A DNA stretch of 64,000 bases from Centroberyx gerrardi (taxonomy: Eukaryota; Chordata; Actinopteri; Beryciformes; Berycidae), in contig NC_136003.1 of assembly GCF_048128805.1 (NCBI RefSeq), positions 22,100,840 to 22,164,839 on the forward strand. Direction: 5' to 3'. Shown here piece after piece: positions 14,087-27,090 of this stretch (the first letter of the stretch is position 1; every line of letters begins with the position of its first letter). Under the pieces are notes generated by a model. The model did not search any database, had not been told where the DNA came from, and was given only the letters and a program-made list of their open reading frames with translations. Made by a program: the position numbers and the translations under genes.

Positions 14087-17000
14087 TCAAGGGTTGAGGT
14101 GCTCATCTTCCATGTGAAGGCTGCTTGGGGGACACAGGAGCGGCTGGCTGGAGCAGTTGGTGCTCTGACTTTTCAGGCTTTCTGTCGACTCCGACGACCC
14201 TGCGGATGAAGAAGCGACGGATAAGCGGCGAGGCTCAAACTGTCAGTCAGACCTCCAAATAAGAACACAGACGCCTACAAGAAACAGCGCTCATTCTTGA
14301 TAAGATATGCCTCGGATATGCCAATTTCCATGATAAATAACCCGCCGGATCTTTTTATTTTTTTAAACTGATGATTCATCTGACACAGAGAGAGAGAGAG
14401 AGAGGAATGTATTTCCGAATGATACAGAGAACAGGGTTCACAGCAGTAGAGCTCATACAGAGAAGCAGGACAGACAGGAAAGCCTACATACCACAGTTAT
14501 TCCTCCATACCAATAGAGCAGGAATCAGGACCTAGAGCTGCCCAGAGTGGGGCGGTACGAAGGGACAGGATGACAGGGAATAGAGGAAGAGTGTTAGGAA
14601 ACATACAGGAGCACAAGAGCACACAGGTTAGATGCAAAGCGCAGGGAATGACAGCCTCTTAGAATACAAAGAAAAGAGTCGTGATGATATAGTACCAGAA
14701 TGGAGATACACAGCAAATTTGTAGTTGTAGTTGAAGTTGTCGTCACTTTTAGGAGCTCCAGTGACGGTGCATGGTTAACCGATTTCATGGCTGAATATGT
14801 TTTTTTTCTCAGGAATTAACGTGACCAGTAGGTGTACTAGTTAGTCATCAGCTTTATGCACAACGTAATCCCTAAAAAAACCTCTCTGGAGTACTGTTAT
14901 CTATGTTAAGTACACCAACTACTCCTTTCCCTTTCTTTCCTTTCGTGCTTAAGGAGACTAGTCTGTCATTTGTTCTTTGTTCCCGGCAGAGTATTTCTCA
15001 CCTGGCAGAGACAGGTCGCCTGCCGGGTCGCTCTCTGTTTTGGTCAGGCTGCTGTGCTCACTGCTGCAGTCCTGCAGGATCTCCCCTCCAGAGTGCAGCC
15101 TGTCCTCTGATTCACCCAGGAGACAGAGGAGAGCAAATGTCACTGAATCAAACTCTCAAAGCCAAGTCGAGTCAACTGCTACAGGGGGCTCCCCAAGCGC
15201 CGGCTGCCGGCTATTTAGTCGTCTACCCACCTCTGACTGACTTTTATAACTGAATGTCACTCAGGCTACGTACACACTGCCAGAATTTGATAGTGACAAC
15301 CGAATTGAGTGAATGTGCATATGTATGGTACACACTGGAGCAGACCGGAGTAACATTACTGCGTATGTACGGGAGTCACTCCACTCCTACGATCTCACGA
15401 TGGCTGTAAATAATGTCTGTAACCATAGTAACGTTTACTTCAGATCAATATGGCGGCTACCATTGTCTGTATTTTCGGTTTACTTGACACCAGTAACCAG
15501 AGGCGTCAATTTATCCATAAGGTCTTAATAAACCGCCACTGACAGCGGCGTCACATTCTCTTTTTTCACCGCATGGACTTGATAGTTTTAACCGCAACAT
15601 TTGCACCGAAGACCGCAGAACTGGTAGGAACAACCGCAATGTTGAGGAAACAGACTGGATAGAAAAATTGAGAATGTCTCACAACACTTACCTCTGTCTC
15701 TTTCAAATTAACGATGGCAATGTTACGTAACGTAACGAGTGTTTCACCTTACGTCACATAACAAAAAGTTGTCCAGTCCGGTTCTGCTACACCCTACTCA
15801 GACTAACTGAAACCGCTCTCACATTCAGTGTCAATACCTGATTTTTTCAGGTAGTGAGTTCGATTGTAGAATGCGGTTGTCACTCTCCTTAATAAGTGAA
15901 CTGTGTGTGAACTTAAGCACTCCAATGAGGAGTGACAACCCTATTTATTTACAGCGAGTATGTAGCCATTTCTGGAGTTGGGGGGGGTCTAAAGAGGCTA
16001 TTGACTGAACAACGTCATGTTAATCTGCGCGAGCCATTCTGGTCCTTGATTTTGATGTTGCCACCCAAGTTTAACCAATCCTGTCAAGTCCCACTTGCAC
16101 ACTGACTCCATTTTGCCAATGTTCAAAATAGAAATGGGAGAAGTAAAGGGAGGAACAGGGAAAGATCATAGGACTTCTGTTTTAGGAGGGTTTGTTAAAG
16201 CCCCAGTATGCAAGTGTTACGATCATGTAAAATTGGGGCATTTCCTCATTATTTAAACTGATTTATGTTTCCATAATTATTGGATCTCAGTTCTGTGAGT
16301 GCAGTAGTACTCAGGAGAGAGATCCAGTATTGCTCTGAGAAGACTAAAATATGAACTTTGTTCTTATATTTATTAGTATTTGTTATAATATTTTTGTTTT
16401 AGCCTACTTATTTCCTACAATTAAAAATTGCATTTCTGCACTGACTCAAGAAAGTACATTAAACATTCACAATTAATAAAGATTATCAGTTTATTTTTCA
16501 ATTGAGCATTGAGCCTTTAATAAAAATGTTTATTCATGTTATTTTAATTGTCATGCTTTCATAAACAAATTTAAGGTTTGGTAAAAAGTGACATCACCGG
16601 AAAAATGTATCTTGCCGCCACAAACGTCCCTTAGCCGGTTACTTTTCCCATCTGGCTGGCTACTCAAAAATTTGGGGAACCCCCTGCTGCTATTATTCTT
16701 CCTGAGCGGAGCAGATCTATACTTGTGCCGCCCCAAAGACATTATTTAGTCCCAAAGGAGAGAACTCACCATCATCTGGAGACAGGGACTCGGCTACATC
16801 CTCGGTTGCCGTGGCCTGGGGGAGGGAACGAGATATTGTTAAAGCTGTGGGCTGCAGAGGAGGCAGAGATCAAAGGTCAGGGGATGAAGCGGTGCATTTA
16901 CCTCTGTGGGGGCAGGACTGCTGGACAGCAGTGTGTTTGGCTGAGCGTCGGACATCTCCGACAGCTTCTCCTCATCCTCCTCCTGGATGGGAGAGGATGG

Positions 17001-20000
17001 AGACCTCAGGGTGCTGCAGAGGGGGGGAAAAGCAGAAAAAGCTATTCATAGAACGCAGGGCTCGATTCACTATACAAGGCACCTACATGATCAGATTTTC
17101 ACTCTAATCTAATCAAGCCATTGTCTTCCCAAAGCAAGGTGCTTAAGGAAGATGGACTGCCAAGGATGGGCTGACTTCATCTGTGGTATTGTGATGAATG
17201 GGGAAGATAGTGGCCAAATGCTGCACCCTTCAGAGTAACTTAAACAGGAAGCCTCTCTCTATTCTGGCTCTAGGCCACTTGAGTGGGGAAACCACATTAT
17301 ACAGTCACAATAATACCACAGATCAAATCTTGGCAGCAGTTTGGCATAGTGAGGAGGGAGACTGTCACTCAGCCAGCAGGCCCGGATTCAAGCCCCAATG
17401 ACAGCAAGCATCCAACCTGCTGGAGTGTCCTTGAGAAACATACTGAATCCTTACCAACCACTGCTGTAGCTGACGCTGCGCTGACCGCCCCTGTGGAGGG
17501 GGCGGACGAAGAGAGAACAACAACTACTGCTGTTTAAGGAATATTAGAAAATGTCTGCTCCAGCAATGATAAAAGATTATACAGTGATATATTGAATGTT
17601 AGTGATAGGACTTTTTTTTTTTTGCTCGTTCCCCTCCAAAGGTCAACCACAGAGCAGCACCTCTTAGGGATTCAGTGTGTTCCTCAAGGACACTTGTGCA
17701 AGATAATGGGGGATCAAACCTGAGTTGGTCTCACTAAACACTTGGTTTCCTGCTGCGCCAAATGTTTAACTAGCTAGCTAATAGCACTCCAGGTCAAGCT
17801 GGCTGAGAGGAGAACAGGCCACACTGTGAGATTACCTGTCAGGAGACTTGCTGACTTTGCCTTTCTGCAGGCCTCCATCACTTAAATGCTCCGGGGAGCC
17901 CAGCTGTCTGCTTTCTCCTCCCAGGCCCCCTGAGAAGTTGATTTCGTCGTAGAGGGGGGCAGATGGGATGGCAGGTGACACCGACCGCAGCCCGTTGAGG
18001 GCCTCCAACAGCGAGATGGGTTCAAAGCCGGGAGGAACCGAGTCTGTGCTCTGCAGAGTGATGCACAGAAGGATTAGTGCCGGCAGTCCACATTTGATAA
18101 ACACTCAACAAATGGCTGCATATTCACAATTTCAGAGCACTGTAGGAAAAGTCCAACAATTTCAATCAGTGATGGGCAACTAGCAGCTGAGGGGTCAGAT
18201 CTACACTCCTTAAATCTGACCCCACATACTGTATATATTTACACAATACATACTGATTTCCGCTTGATAATCCTTATGTTTTCTTATCTTATATTTCATC
18301 TATATGTGCAGTAACAGGCACAACTACCTCAGCAGATTCGAATTGTGATTCTAGGACCCTTATGAACTGCAATGTGGATGAAATTTGCTAGGTTAGTGGA
18401 ACCTACTGAGTGCTCGTCGTGGTCCATAGTCTGAGCCAGAACGGGGCTGAAGGACACGGGGGAAAGAGCTCCAGGCTTTTTCCTCACAGCTCTGATCTGC
18501 AGCAAGGCTCTGAAGGCTGAGCGGAGGAACACTCGGTCACATTATGCATGAAAACAATTTCACCATTTCAGTACGTTTAATTGTAACTTTACTTATCAAA
18601 TAGCGTCACTCAAGTGATCCAAAAAAAAAGAAGAAAAGAAAGTAATTGCAATAACGTAACGCTTCGTCTTACGCAGTCTGCAGATAGGACAGTTGTTGGC
18701 CTGGTAACGCAAAGTGTCTGCACAGGAGTTGCAGAGACACAGATGTCTGCAGGGCAGGATGAGTGTGTCTCGCAGGTCAGACAGACAGACGACACACTCG
18801 TTGCTGTTGTCGCTGTTCTCGTCATCCGATGGCTGGAGGAGCAAGAGAAAACAAATAAATCATAAGCCTCAGAAATAAAACATGGCTGAACTTTTACAGC
18901 ATAAAGCATAAGGCAATGCAGCATAAGGTAATATTTCCACTGAAAACCTTGGTTTCTTGGTTGTTTTTGTTTTCAATCCCATAGATCTCCTGCAACAGGT
19001 AGCTCACACGATCCACCTGTTACAATACAGAAATATGAAGTTTTACCCAACAATTACAGCGTAGGTTGACATTTTGATATCCAGAGACAGGGAGACAATA
19101 CTCAAACACTGATATACATTTTCAACTGCTCAACTGATATGGTTAAAAGTCTTAAATTAAAGCCTGTCTAAATCTAACAGTCACTGTACCATTTCACATT
19201 CAAAGAGATAAAGTACAGAGCCAAAACATCTAAAGGAGCTACTGTGCAAATTCTTTGAGCTCACTGTAATCTAGGTTTACATTCAACATCTATTTTAGAG
19301 GTCTGCTTTATTGTGAGACTCCCATGGGTCTTGACACAGATTTTAGTGGCGTTGGTTTTTTCCAATAGCTGCAGATGGGTGCAAGGGACAGAATAAAATG
19401 CTGCTGGAATACTGAATATAGTTAAATGTAATTTGGATACTGCTGTGCAATCTGTCTACAATGTTTCCAACATGTCCACTTGAGAAAATCACTGTTGTTC
19501 TGCCTAATACCTCCAATCTCTGGCTGTCCTGCCATGCATGAACAGGTTATTGTAGAACATGCATGCTTCACCTATTATCGTGGACTGTTAAGATTTGATT
19601 GTGTAATGGTTTTACATTATATAGCCATTCTCTAATTGCAGCGCAAATTGTAAAAAGCATTTTAATGCAGCGCAGGCTTCAAGGTGGGCTTAAGACAAGC
19701 TGCTGCAGTAACAGGAAAACTGACTGGAGTGGGCTGGGCTAGCCAAGAAAATAAACAAATACATCAAAGCAGTGGGAGGAGACTGGTGTGACATTAACAA
19801 ATCAGGCCCATGCAGACCTCTAAACTGCAGATGTGACAAAATACATTCCACTTGTGCCTTTTAGAATTTGCTATATAATAAAAAACAGAAAAGCAATATC
19901 AGAGTAAGAATGCTCATAAACATACGATTTGCTTCTGCTTCAAAGGCTTGACGGAGAAACTGCCATCAACATGCTGGAAGTTTAAAAAAAAACATGTTTT

Positions 20001-23000
20001 AGCTCATATACAAAATGTTTGATTATATAGAGACACATTAAAATCGAATTAGGTTCATTCAGATGTGTACTTACTCTCTCAAAGGCTGCCAAAAGTACAT
20101 GAGCATGTCCAAGGCAATCTTGAAAAGAACACACAGTATAATTAATAAAGAATGCATATCTTAATTGGTAGTAGTAGTATTGGTGGTATTGGCATTTCAG
20201 CACTATGACTGAACTGAATATAACTGCTAACATTGGTAGTATTAGTGCCATGCTATATACCTGCTGAGCTATTTCAGTGAGGCAGTTCAGAGACATTTGC
20301 CTTTTATGTTTGTACCAACAGAAAAGATATCTTGTCATAACTGTCATGCAGCTGTAGTAACCTACCATCCCCTTCATCAACCACAGCTTGGATAACCATG
20401 GGGAAAACTCCTCGGTCAAGGTCAAAGTTTAGCTATAAGGGAAAAAAGACACAGATGTTTTAATATTCAATACAGCACAGTTGTAAACAGAGTCTGGTTT
20501 CTCCATGTGCGTATCTTATGAAATGTTGTGTTGTGTTCTGGCCAAAGCAATGCTGTGCATGGGTGTGGGGAGGACACTGATAAACACCAACGTTAAAGGA
20601 AACGATTTGTTTTTGTTTCATGTGAGCCGGTGACACATCCCACTGATTGCTACAGATACTTACATCTTCCTCTTTCCACTCGCTGAAATCAATTTTGAAA
20701 GACGGCATGGAGAACTGCTGGCTCACCCCTCGCTTGTAGTGTACAGTTTCAGAGACCATCGTTGGATCCTTGGGGTTGTACCTACACAAGGCAGAGAAGA
20801 CAATGGTCAAGGTGCAGAAAGATGAAGGATTCCTGGACTGACTCAAGTCTGTCATTCCAGTCCGTCCCACAGTGCAACAAGCATCCAGTGTTTCTGAAAG
20901 GGCGAGAGCAAAGGTTGACATTTGGACATTTCTCAGTGTGGAAAGGCTAATGCTGTCAAATGCTGCTTTATGTAACTGGTCCATTCATTAGAGTCAGATT
21001 TCTACAAAACAGAACAGACACAAAACATTAAAGGACGCAGACTAGTCTCAAACTCTCAATATAAAACAAGCCTATCCGCTCTTTTTGAAATACGGCTTTC
21101 CTGTTAATTCATTTTGCGATGGGGAAATTTGTCATAATGCAATATTTATCACAACACAATAACTTCAGCATGAAATATTATTTTCATCTTCTCCTCAGCC
21201 TTATCCAGAGTATCCATGGTGACTGGCGGTTGCTAAGGACCCACCACATCCCGCTTCATCTTTAGGCTTAGGATCTCAAAACAGTTTGGACATCTTTAGC
21301 ACAGTGCTTTCCAATAAAATGACACTGTTGTATCAGTGAGATCAACCTATCGCTCTATGGCTAAAATAGGAGATTTGTATACCTTGTTCATTTCATTCAT
21401 TCTTATGGAATCGATTCAGATGTGGCCACTAAAAGATAAGGCAATCACTTCAACCAAACAAATTGAATTCAATAAATTTGATCAGGACTAGTAGATTTGA
21501 TCAGGACTATAAGGTCAGTTTCATTTTTAAATAGGTATTCATCCAATATGCTATACATATGAGAAGCTTCATCTGATTCAGTCCCATAGATCAAGAATTT
21601 TGTGATTCTTACACTGCCATCCCATTGGAGAATTCCTCAAAAGCTTGGCAGTACAGGGTGATGGCCACCCGAGCGTCAGCATCAAAGGTGAACTCCACAC
21701 CGTACAGAACCTTGGGTTTCGCCCCTTCCTCCATTGGTGTGTCAGAGTCGTCTTTATACCTAGTGAGAAAAGGTTTGAAAGTCATATGGTCACCACAATG
21801 GAAGCTCTATTTAAGGAAATAACATTTTTACGCTGATTTCACCATCATCATAAGAAATCCTAGCCTCTATAACCTTACCTGACCAGCCGCAGAGAGTCCT
21901 TCCTAATGTTGACCAGACTCCTGAGGGTTTTCACAGGCTCATGGGGTGCAGGGGTCACATATGGAAACTAAGAAATAATGACAACAATAACAACAACATG
22001 AATAATTTGATTTGAAAGTATTTGTATTGTTGAATTAGTCACCTTTCTGACAAAGACACACAAAAAAAAACATAGACTTGCTAATTCTCAGATGCTGAAG
22101 ATGTGGTGAAGCAACATAAGTGTTCACCTGCACAGGCCTATTTCCAAGAAAATTGAGGTCCATGTTTTCCCCAAAAAGGTATCCCTCTGGATGTGGTGTG
22201 TCGAATTTCTCTCCTCCCATGAAAAAGTGGCTCGCAAAATAATTGCCTGGGGGCAAGAAGGAAAGAAAGATGAATGGAAAAGTCACTGAGGACATCATGG
22301 AAACAAAATAAACTGACAATGCTAATTCTGGAAAGCAGCCTTACACTGTGTCTGTGACTGAAAATACATACAGTGATTTCAAAAGTATTTGTCTATTTTG
22401 ATGTTTTGGTTCTGTATCTTCTTAGTTTGGATCAACAAAATGGTTCAGCTATACAGATTATCAGCTTTAAAGCCCAAAACATCAGCAGACTCATAACATT
22501 ACATTTTTAGGTTCTCTTCTCAGCCTTTTTGCATTTCATATCTGCCTATAATTTGGCTGTAGAACACTTTTGTAGCTCCAAATTACCCTGATACAATATG
22601 GAATAAGGATGCATGGTTGTCTAAATGGGATAAACAAATACAAGGGATTGAGATACATCAAGCAGCCACACGACATCATTCTCCTGTTACACAGCGTCAG
22701 CATAGACACTGATCACTTTAGCATTTGGCTCTCCTTACTAATTATTCTCCCTCTAAAGTTATGCCTTCCTAGAAGCACTATAACATAAGCGTAATTATTA
22801 AAATTTAGATTTATAAACCAGATCTTTGTTGAAGTGTAGTCATTTTAACCAGCCATAAACAACTTATTACACTAGACTTATTTTGATCATGATCCCCAAC
22901 TCAGTTCTCATAGGGTTACACTGACATGCAAGAGGATTTATATCACTAGCTGGAAAGACAGTAGACAATAAAATATCTTGTGATGTTTACAGGTTGTAAA

Positions 23001-23860
23001 CTGGTTGTAAACTGATGGTGTAATTAAAGAAGTACAGACCTAGACTTAGCCTAACTGTTCTAAATACTTCTGACATCCTAAAATAGTAGGGCAATGTTTT
23101 TTATTTGACACGTGAAAAACATTTATTGACATGTGTGTCATGTTATTCTCTTCTGGACAGGAGCATCTTTCGCTCCTTTGGTGACATTTAGTATCCAATA
23201 TGTGTGGATTCAACACTTCTACTGCATCTGAAAATGAAGTATTGGTATTGTTGTACTTGGATGCTACACGCATAATGATAGGTCACGATGCGGTGTAATA
23301 TTGACATGACACTACAAATTCCCCAGTACTGTGTAAAATTGATCCCGACATGATAAAAGATATGTCTATTCGAAGCATCACAAGCTTTTCTGATATTGTA
23401 AAGTATGATTATGAAATAAACTACAGAGGTAAAACAAGCCTCTCGACAGAAATCACGGTCTGGGTCATCTATCATAACATCAATGGTTACGTTAACGTTG
23501 ATGTTTTACATGCGATCACAGCAATATATGTAATTCCAGTCAGTATGTAGCTAAGGGATATGGTTGTTCCAGTGCTAATAAACAGATAAGTAACTTGTAG
23601 TCACTAGTTAACCGTTCATTGACGTTATCTAGTTAGTGTGTTCGTGTGTGTCAGTGTGTATCAGTGTTTGTTTGTCTGTGTGCGTCTGTAGATCCTCCTT
23701 TATAGGAAACTGTATTTTGCCAAGTCAGCTAACGCTACTGTTTTCAACCAAGATGGATCGCTGATCACCTACCAGATTTAGGTGGAAATCGGTAGGCCGA
23801 ATTGGCCTGGATATCGATATCCTCAACACCAGCGATTCTGCGACTCAGGATGGACCCCAT
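14087..23860 (-). CDS. mgrn1: mahogunin RING finger 1, E3 ubiquitin ligase
   Basis: E3 ligase that ubiquitinates TSG101 and regulates melanocortin receptors. Sixteen coding exons: 23773-23860, 22128-22246, 21879-21967, 21613-21759, 20664-20781, 20366-20432, 20075-20118, 19926-19973, 18948-19016, 18673-18832, 18407-18516, 17836-18050, 16902-17013, 16770-16815, 15002-15106 and 14087-14199. All are GT-AG and in frame; they total 549 aa against about 552 in human. MGSILS at the start fits N-myristoylation. [20 protein letters not shown] marks the conserved N-terminal domain. The C3HC4 RING is Cys276, Cys279, Cys291, His293, Cys297, Cys300, Cys311 and Cys314. A PSAP motif at about 382-385 is the TSG101-binding site. 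[13 protein letters not shown] and [10 protein letters not shown] fit MGRN1 rather than its paralogue RNF157. Introns carry SINEs and an inverted-repeat element. Confidence 0.96.
14388..14403. repeat. short GA microsatellite
   Basis: (GA)n of about eight units, between the last two coding exons of mgrn1. Confidence 0.75.
15264..15915. mobile_element. probable inverted-repeat DNA element in mgrn1 intron
   Basis: The left end has ggctacgtacacactgcc followed by agtgacaaccgaatt. The right end, read on the other strand, has gttcacacacagttc followed by agtgacaaccgcatt. This is the pattern of a common teleost terminal-inverted-repeat element. No target-site copy was recognised and the right boundary may extend to about 15967. 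Confidence 0.4.
17335..17510 (+). mobile_element. tRNA-derived SINE fragment
   Basis: A tRNA-like head has an A-box-like tggcatagtgagg (17342-17354) and a B-box-like ggattcaagcc (17384-17394). It is followed by tgtccttgagaaacatactg, typical of the body of fish V-type SINEs. It lies in the mgrn1 intron between 17013 and 17836. Confidence 0.5.
17640..17765 (-). mobile_element. tRNA-derived SINE, reverse orientation
   Basis: Read on the minus strand, tggcgcagcagg (17749-17760) is a perfect RNA polymerase III A box. The ggtttgatccccc at 17708-17720 is a B box, and gtgtccttgaggaacacact follows. It faces the SINE fragment about 130 bases to its left. Confidence 0.55.
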
Positions 23861-23864
23861 CTTT

Positions 23865-24150
23865 CTCTGGCTAACGTTAGATCGCCAACGTTAGCTACAG
23901 TTAGCTAGCACCTTTGCAGCTAACGACAGTAAACGCGACAGCTCAATAGCTATTAACGGGGCGGCTCTGGTTAGCGCTGCCTTCAACGTACACAAATGCC
24001 AAGACAATGATAATATCGACTGTCAACAAACGTTTTTTTCTTAATCAAACATTTTACACGTCCACTTTGTTGTCAGCTAGCTTGTGAGCGCTAACAGGAA
24101 ATAGGGAGAGACGGGCTGTTGTTTTGCCAAGGTTGTGCTAACGTAACAAG
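23865..24150. promoter_or_regulatory. mgrn1: mgrn1 promoter region with GTTAGC/GCTAAC cluster
   Basis: Immediately upstream of the mgrn1 ATG are many copies of GCTAAC/GTTAGC, such as ggctaacgttag at 23869-23880 and more near 23890-23910, 24070-24100 and 24135. A GGGGCGG Sp1-like box lies near 23956. A transcription start is inferred here; a non-coding leader exon cannot be excluded. Confidence 0.5.
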
Positions 24151-24267
24151 GAGCCAACCTGATTGGCTGTCTCCAAGCCTTCCTCGAGATGCAGGGCGTT
24201 CGCTCTGTGTCAGCGGACCGCCCGCCAGAAAGCATGGGGGGGCTACACAGACAAACAGATTTCATAG

Positions 24268-26400
24268 GTTACTCAGTTTTATTACAAGAAAGGATAGTAT
24301 GCTGTATATCTTCCCAAGATACAATTTTGACAAAGTTGATGGAACTGATTTCCTCTTGAGATGTAATTTTGATGTCAAACTATCTAACTTCCACAGGCAC
24401 CTTCTTTTAACTTGGTGTCTAATACAGTAACCATAACTTCTCTCATAGTTTTTATATTTGGAATAACAAATATGTGACTTTACAATTCTGTTTTTTTAAG
24501 AATGGTTTGACTGTGGTATTCTTTTAGTTGGCCAGCTCCTGAATGATAACCACCAAGTATTGTCACATAACGATCTGTGCACTAACCAGACAAGGAATAT
24601 TTTATTGTCACTGGTGCCATTTCAGGTGATACTTTACAATACAAAAACCAAGAATTAGATTATATTTTTATTACTAATTTATTTATTGATTGTACCTGGT
24701 CATTTTCTTTTTGGTATGCTATTACCACGTGGCTGAATGGAAAGTTTAATGTTTGTAGTTATTTGTCTAGTGATGTAATTCTATACAAGATACAAGATGA
24801 TGTTTTAGATAAAAATTACATTTATGTGACTGATGTATGTTTGGAAAATACCATATTCACAAAATGAAATGGAATGAAAGGAAGTCCAACTTTAATGCAT
24901 TCTTATGTAAGAACTATTGTCATAATTTAGAAAATGTTAAAAACATAAAAAGCTAAAAAGGCGCAATATTTTGTCTCTTTACAATCGTTTGGACTAATGC
25001 CCTTTCCCATGTCTTTTTCTTGTCTTTTTTCTCCTCTATCTTTCCAATTTTGTCTTTGTACTCCAGAGATCCACACACTGATGTAACTGTCATAAACATT
25101 GTATTAGAATCTACTGTAAAACCCTAATATAATATAATACGTCCACGGTTTGGTTCTCTCTCTATATATAGGCAGTGGTTAAATAAATAATTGAAAATGT
25201 AGACTGGAAAAAAGCATGGCTTGTACCTTATAGATTCTGTATCCCAAATAAGACAAGAGAAGTGTAACATATTTCATAACATTTACCCCACAAACATTTT
25301 CTGGCAAAGCTACTATAAAATAAAGCTCATTTGGATGAAAAGGTTAAGAGAAAAATATTCTATGAATCAAGAAAGTCACTCTCCCATTTGCTGTCAACGG
25401 AGCAGCTCCAGATAAGTTCAAAGATAAGATAAGATGAACCCTTTAATGATCCTGTGGGGAAACTGAGACATCTGTATGACACCACTGACAGAGTCTTGGC
25501 TGCCTGGTTTATAGCCTCCAGAGTGAACACCATTAACAAAACACCAACTGATGTCATTTTTCATGGAAAAGGGAAATAGCTTTCAGTCACCTAGAGCCTA
25601 TAGCCTACTAAGGCACAAGAGAGATATAAGATTTACATACAATGACTGATGATTTAAGGTCAAAGGTCAACAGGTGCAGGGTGTGGGTGTGGTTGATCTT
25701 ATTGGCATATTAGTGTATTGGTCCTATATCTCTCTGGCATACTGAAGCTATAATGGTGGCTTCTGGCCCAAGGCACTTTAAAGACTGGATTAAATTCAAT
25801 TCAGTTTAATTCAGTTCAATTCAGTTAACTATGTTCTTCTATATAAAATTTAAGTGCAGAATTTGTGTGCTTCCTCCACCACTGCCACGCATTACGTGTC
25901 ATCCCATAGGGTCTACTCCCAAATTCGTTCTGGCTAAAGGAAAACAAATAAAATACATTGAAAAACATTTTAATGGTCTTCAGTATATAGCCATATAATC
26001 TAAAACATAGTAAATACAAACCAAAGTTGATTTCTGAACTGGCTGATGAGCTGACAATGGTGGTATGGAGAAGTAGGCTGTCTTTGAAGACAGGATACTG
26101 CACAAGTGCTACCACAGACAAAAGTTGAGAAATATAAGGTTTCACAACGATTTGTCATGTTGTTTTGTTTGTTCGTTTTGTTTTGGAATTATTTAAATAA
26201 TATTTTAATAATAATTATTAAATAATACGTTTTATATCAATTTATGCAAAATTTCTTATCGAAAGCCAAACTTCCTTCTATTGCTTTTTATGAACAAATT
26301 CAAAATCCAGTAGGATCAAATTGTTATTTTATCAATTCTGTATATGATTTGGTGTTTAAATGTACAGATGTACATTCTTCTTTCAATAAAAAATAAAAAT
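24268..26400 (+). mobile_element. degenerate LINE remnants (L1-like ORF2 pieces)
   Basis: Short conceptual translations resemble the C-terminal part of fish L1-type LINE ORF2. Examples are VKLSNFHRHLLLTWCLI near 24380-24420, NIFHNIYPTNIFWQSYYKIK near 25270-25330, and PSIAFYEQIQNP near 26280-26310. The pieces share orientation but are broken by many stops and by unrelated DNA, including a GATAA-type repeat at 25422. This is recognised by eye only. Confidence 0.3.
25422..25466. repeat. GATAA-tail teleost repeat
   Basis: (agataagata) then tttaatgatcctgtggggaa. Related tails (TTTATT followed by a G-rich, aaattc-like segment) occur at 1584-1640 and 43755-43797. Confidence 0.5.
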
Positions 26401-26479
26401 AGGCTGGTGAAGCGCCCACAGAAGTAATCAGTATTACGTCAGGTGAAAATCCCCTTTCAGCGGATGTTGACTGACTCTT

Positions 26480-27090
26480 GTTAGGAAGCTCTAGCTGCTA
26501 ACGTCAACCAACTTTCAGTCCGACCACGGGTTGGCTACCTTTCCAACAAAACCAGGTAATTTAACGTTAAATACAGCGATAGATACATTATTATGCGCAC
26601 GCTGTAAAACTATATGGCATATAGCTGTACAGGTTTAGCCGAATAATGTGTGAGTGACGGGCATTAACGTCAGTCTGTTGTTTTTGTGCCTGGAGAGTAG
26701 CGACGCTAGCTAGCTAACGTTAGCTAGCAAACATTAACAGACTTTCGCTAAACATTAAACAAATACAGCCTTGCTAGCCAAGTTATCTAACTTACTAGCT
26801 ACAATCCAACGACACTCGCTGTCGGTCGGTCCTCGGCACGTTACAAGAGCTAGTAAAATCCTCGGTGAGCTGGCTAATGGTGTCAAACGTTAGCTAACCG
26901 CTAGCTACTGATTAACGTTAGTCAATGTTAAACGCCTCTATTAGTCGAGCGCCCCAGTTTAACATTATGCAGGCTAACGCTAGCCATCATTACGTAAGTT
27001 ATTCATGGATAGTTGTGAAAGTAGTGTTGGGCTGGATTATCTGGTTAAAGATAAAAACATTAGCTAGCTAACTAACGTTAGCATTCAGTT
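26480..27090. promoter_or_regulatory. cdip1: cdip1 promoter and first-intron GCTAACGTTAGC cluster
   Basis: Dense copies of GCTAAC/GTTAGC/GCTAGC, including a perfect 20-base palindrome gctagctaacgttagctagc at 26709-26728. A possible non-coding first exon ends at 26555 (accag followed by gtaatt). Assignment to cdip1 rests on position: the next downstream plus-strand exon begins at 32388. Confidence 0.5.

Noticed and set aside
17384-17394. A true tRNA gene at the B-box motifs
   Set aside because: No cloverleaf or anticodon arm can be drawn; the downstream body is typical of SINEs.
18673-18832. RNF157 instead of MGRN1
   Set aside because: Diagnostic stretches ([27 protein letters not shown] region) fit MGRN1, and the neighbours are 16p13 genes.
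20460-20984. 174-codon minus-strand open frame as a separate gene
   Set aside because: Only 20664-20781 is real, as an mgrn1 exon; the rest is intron read through.
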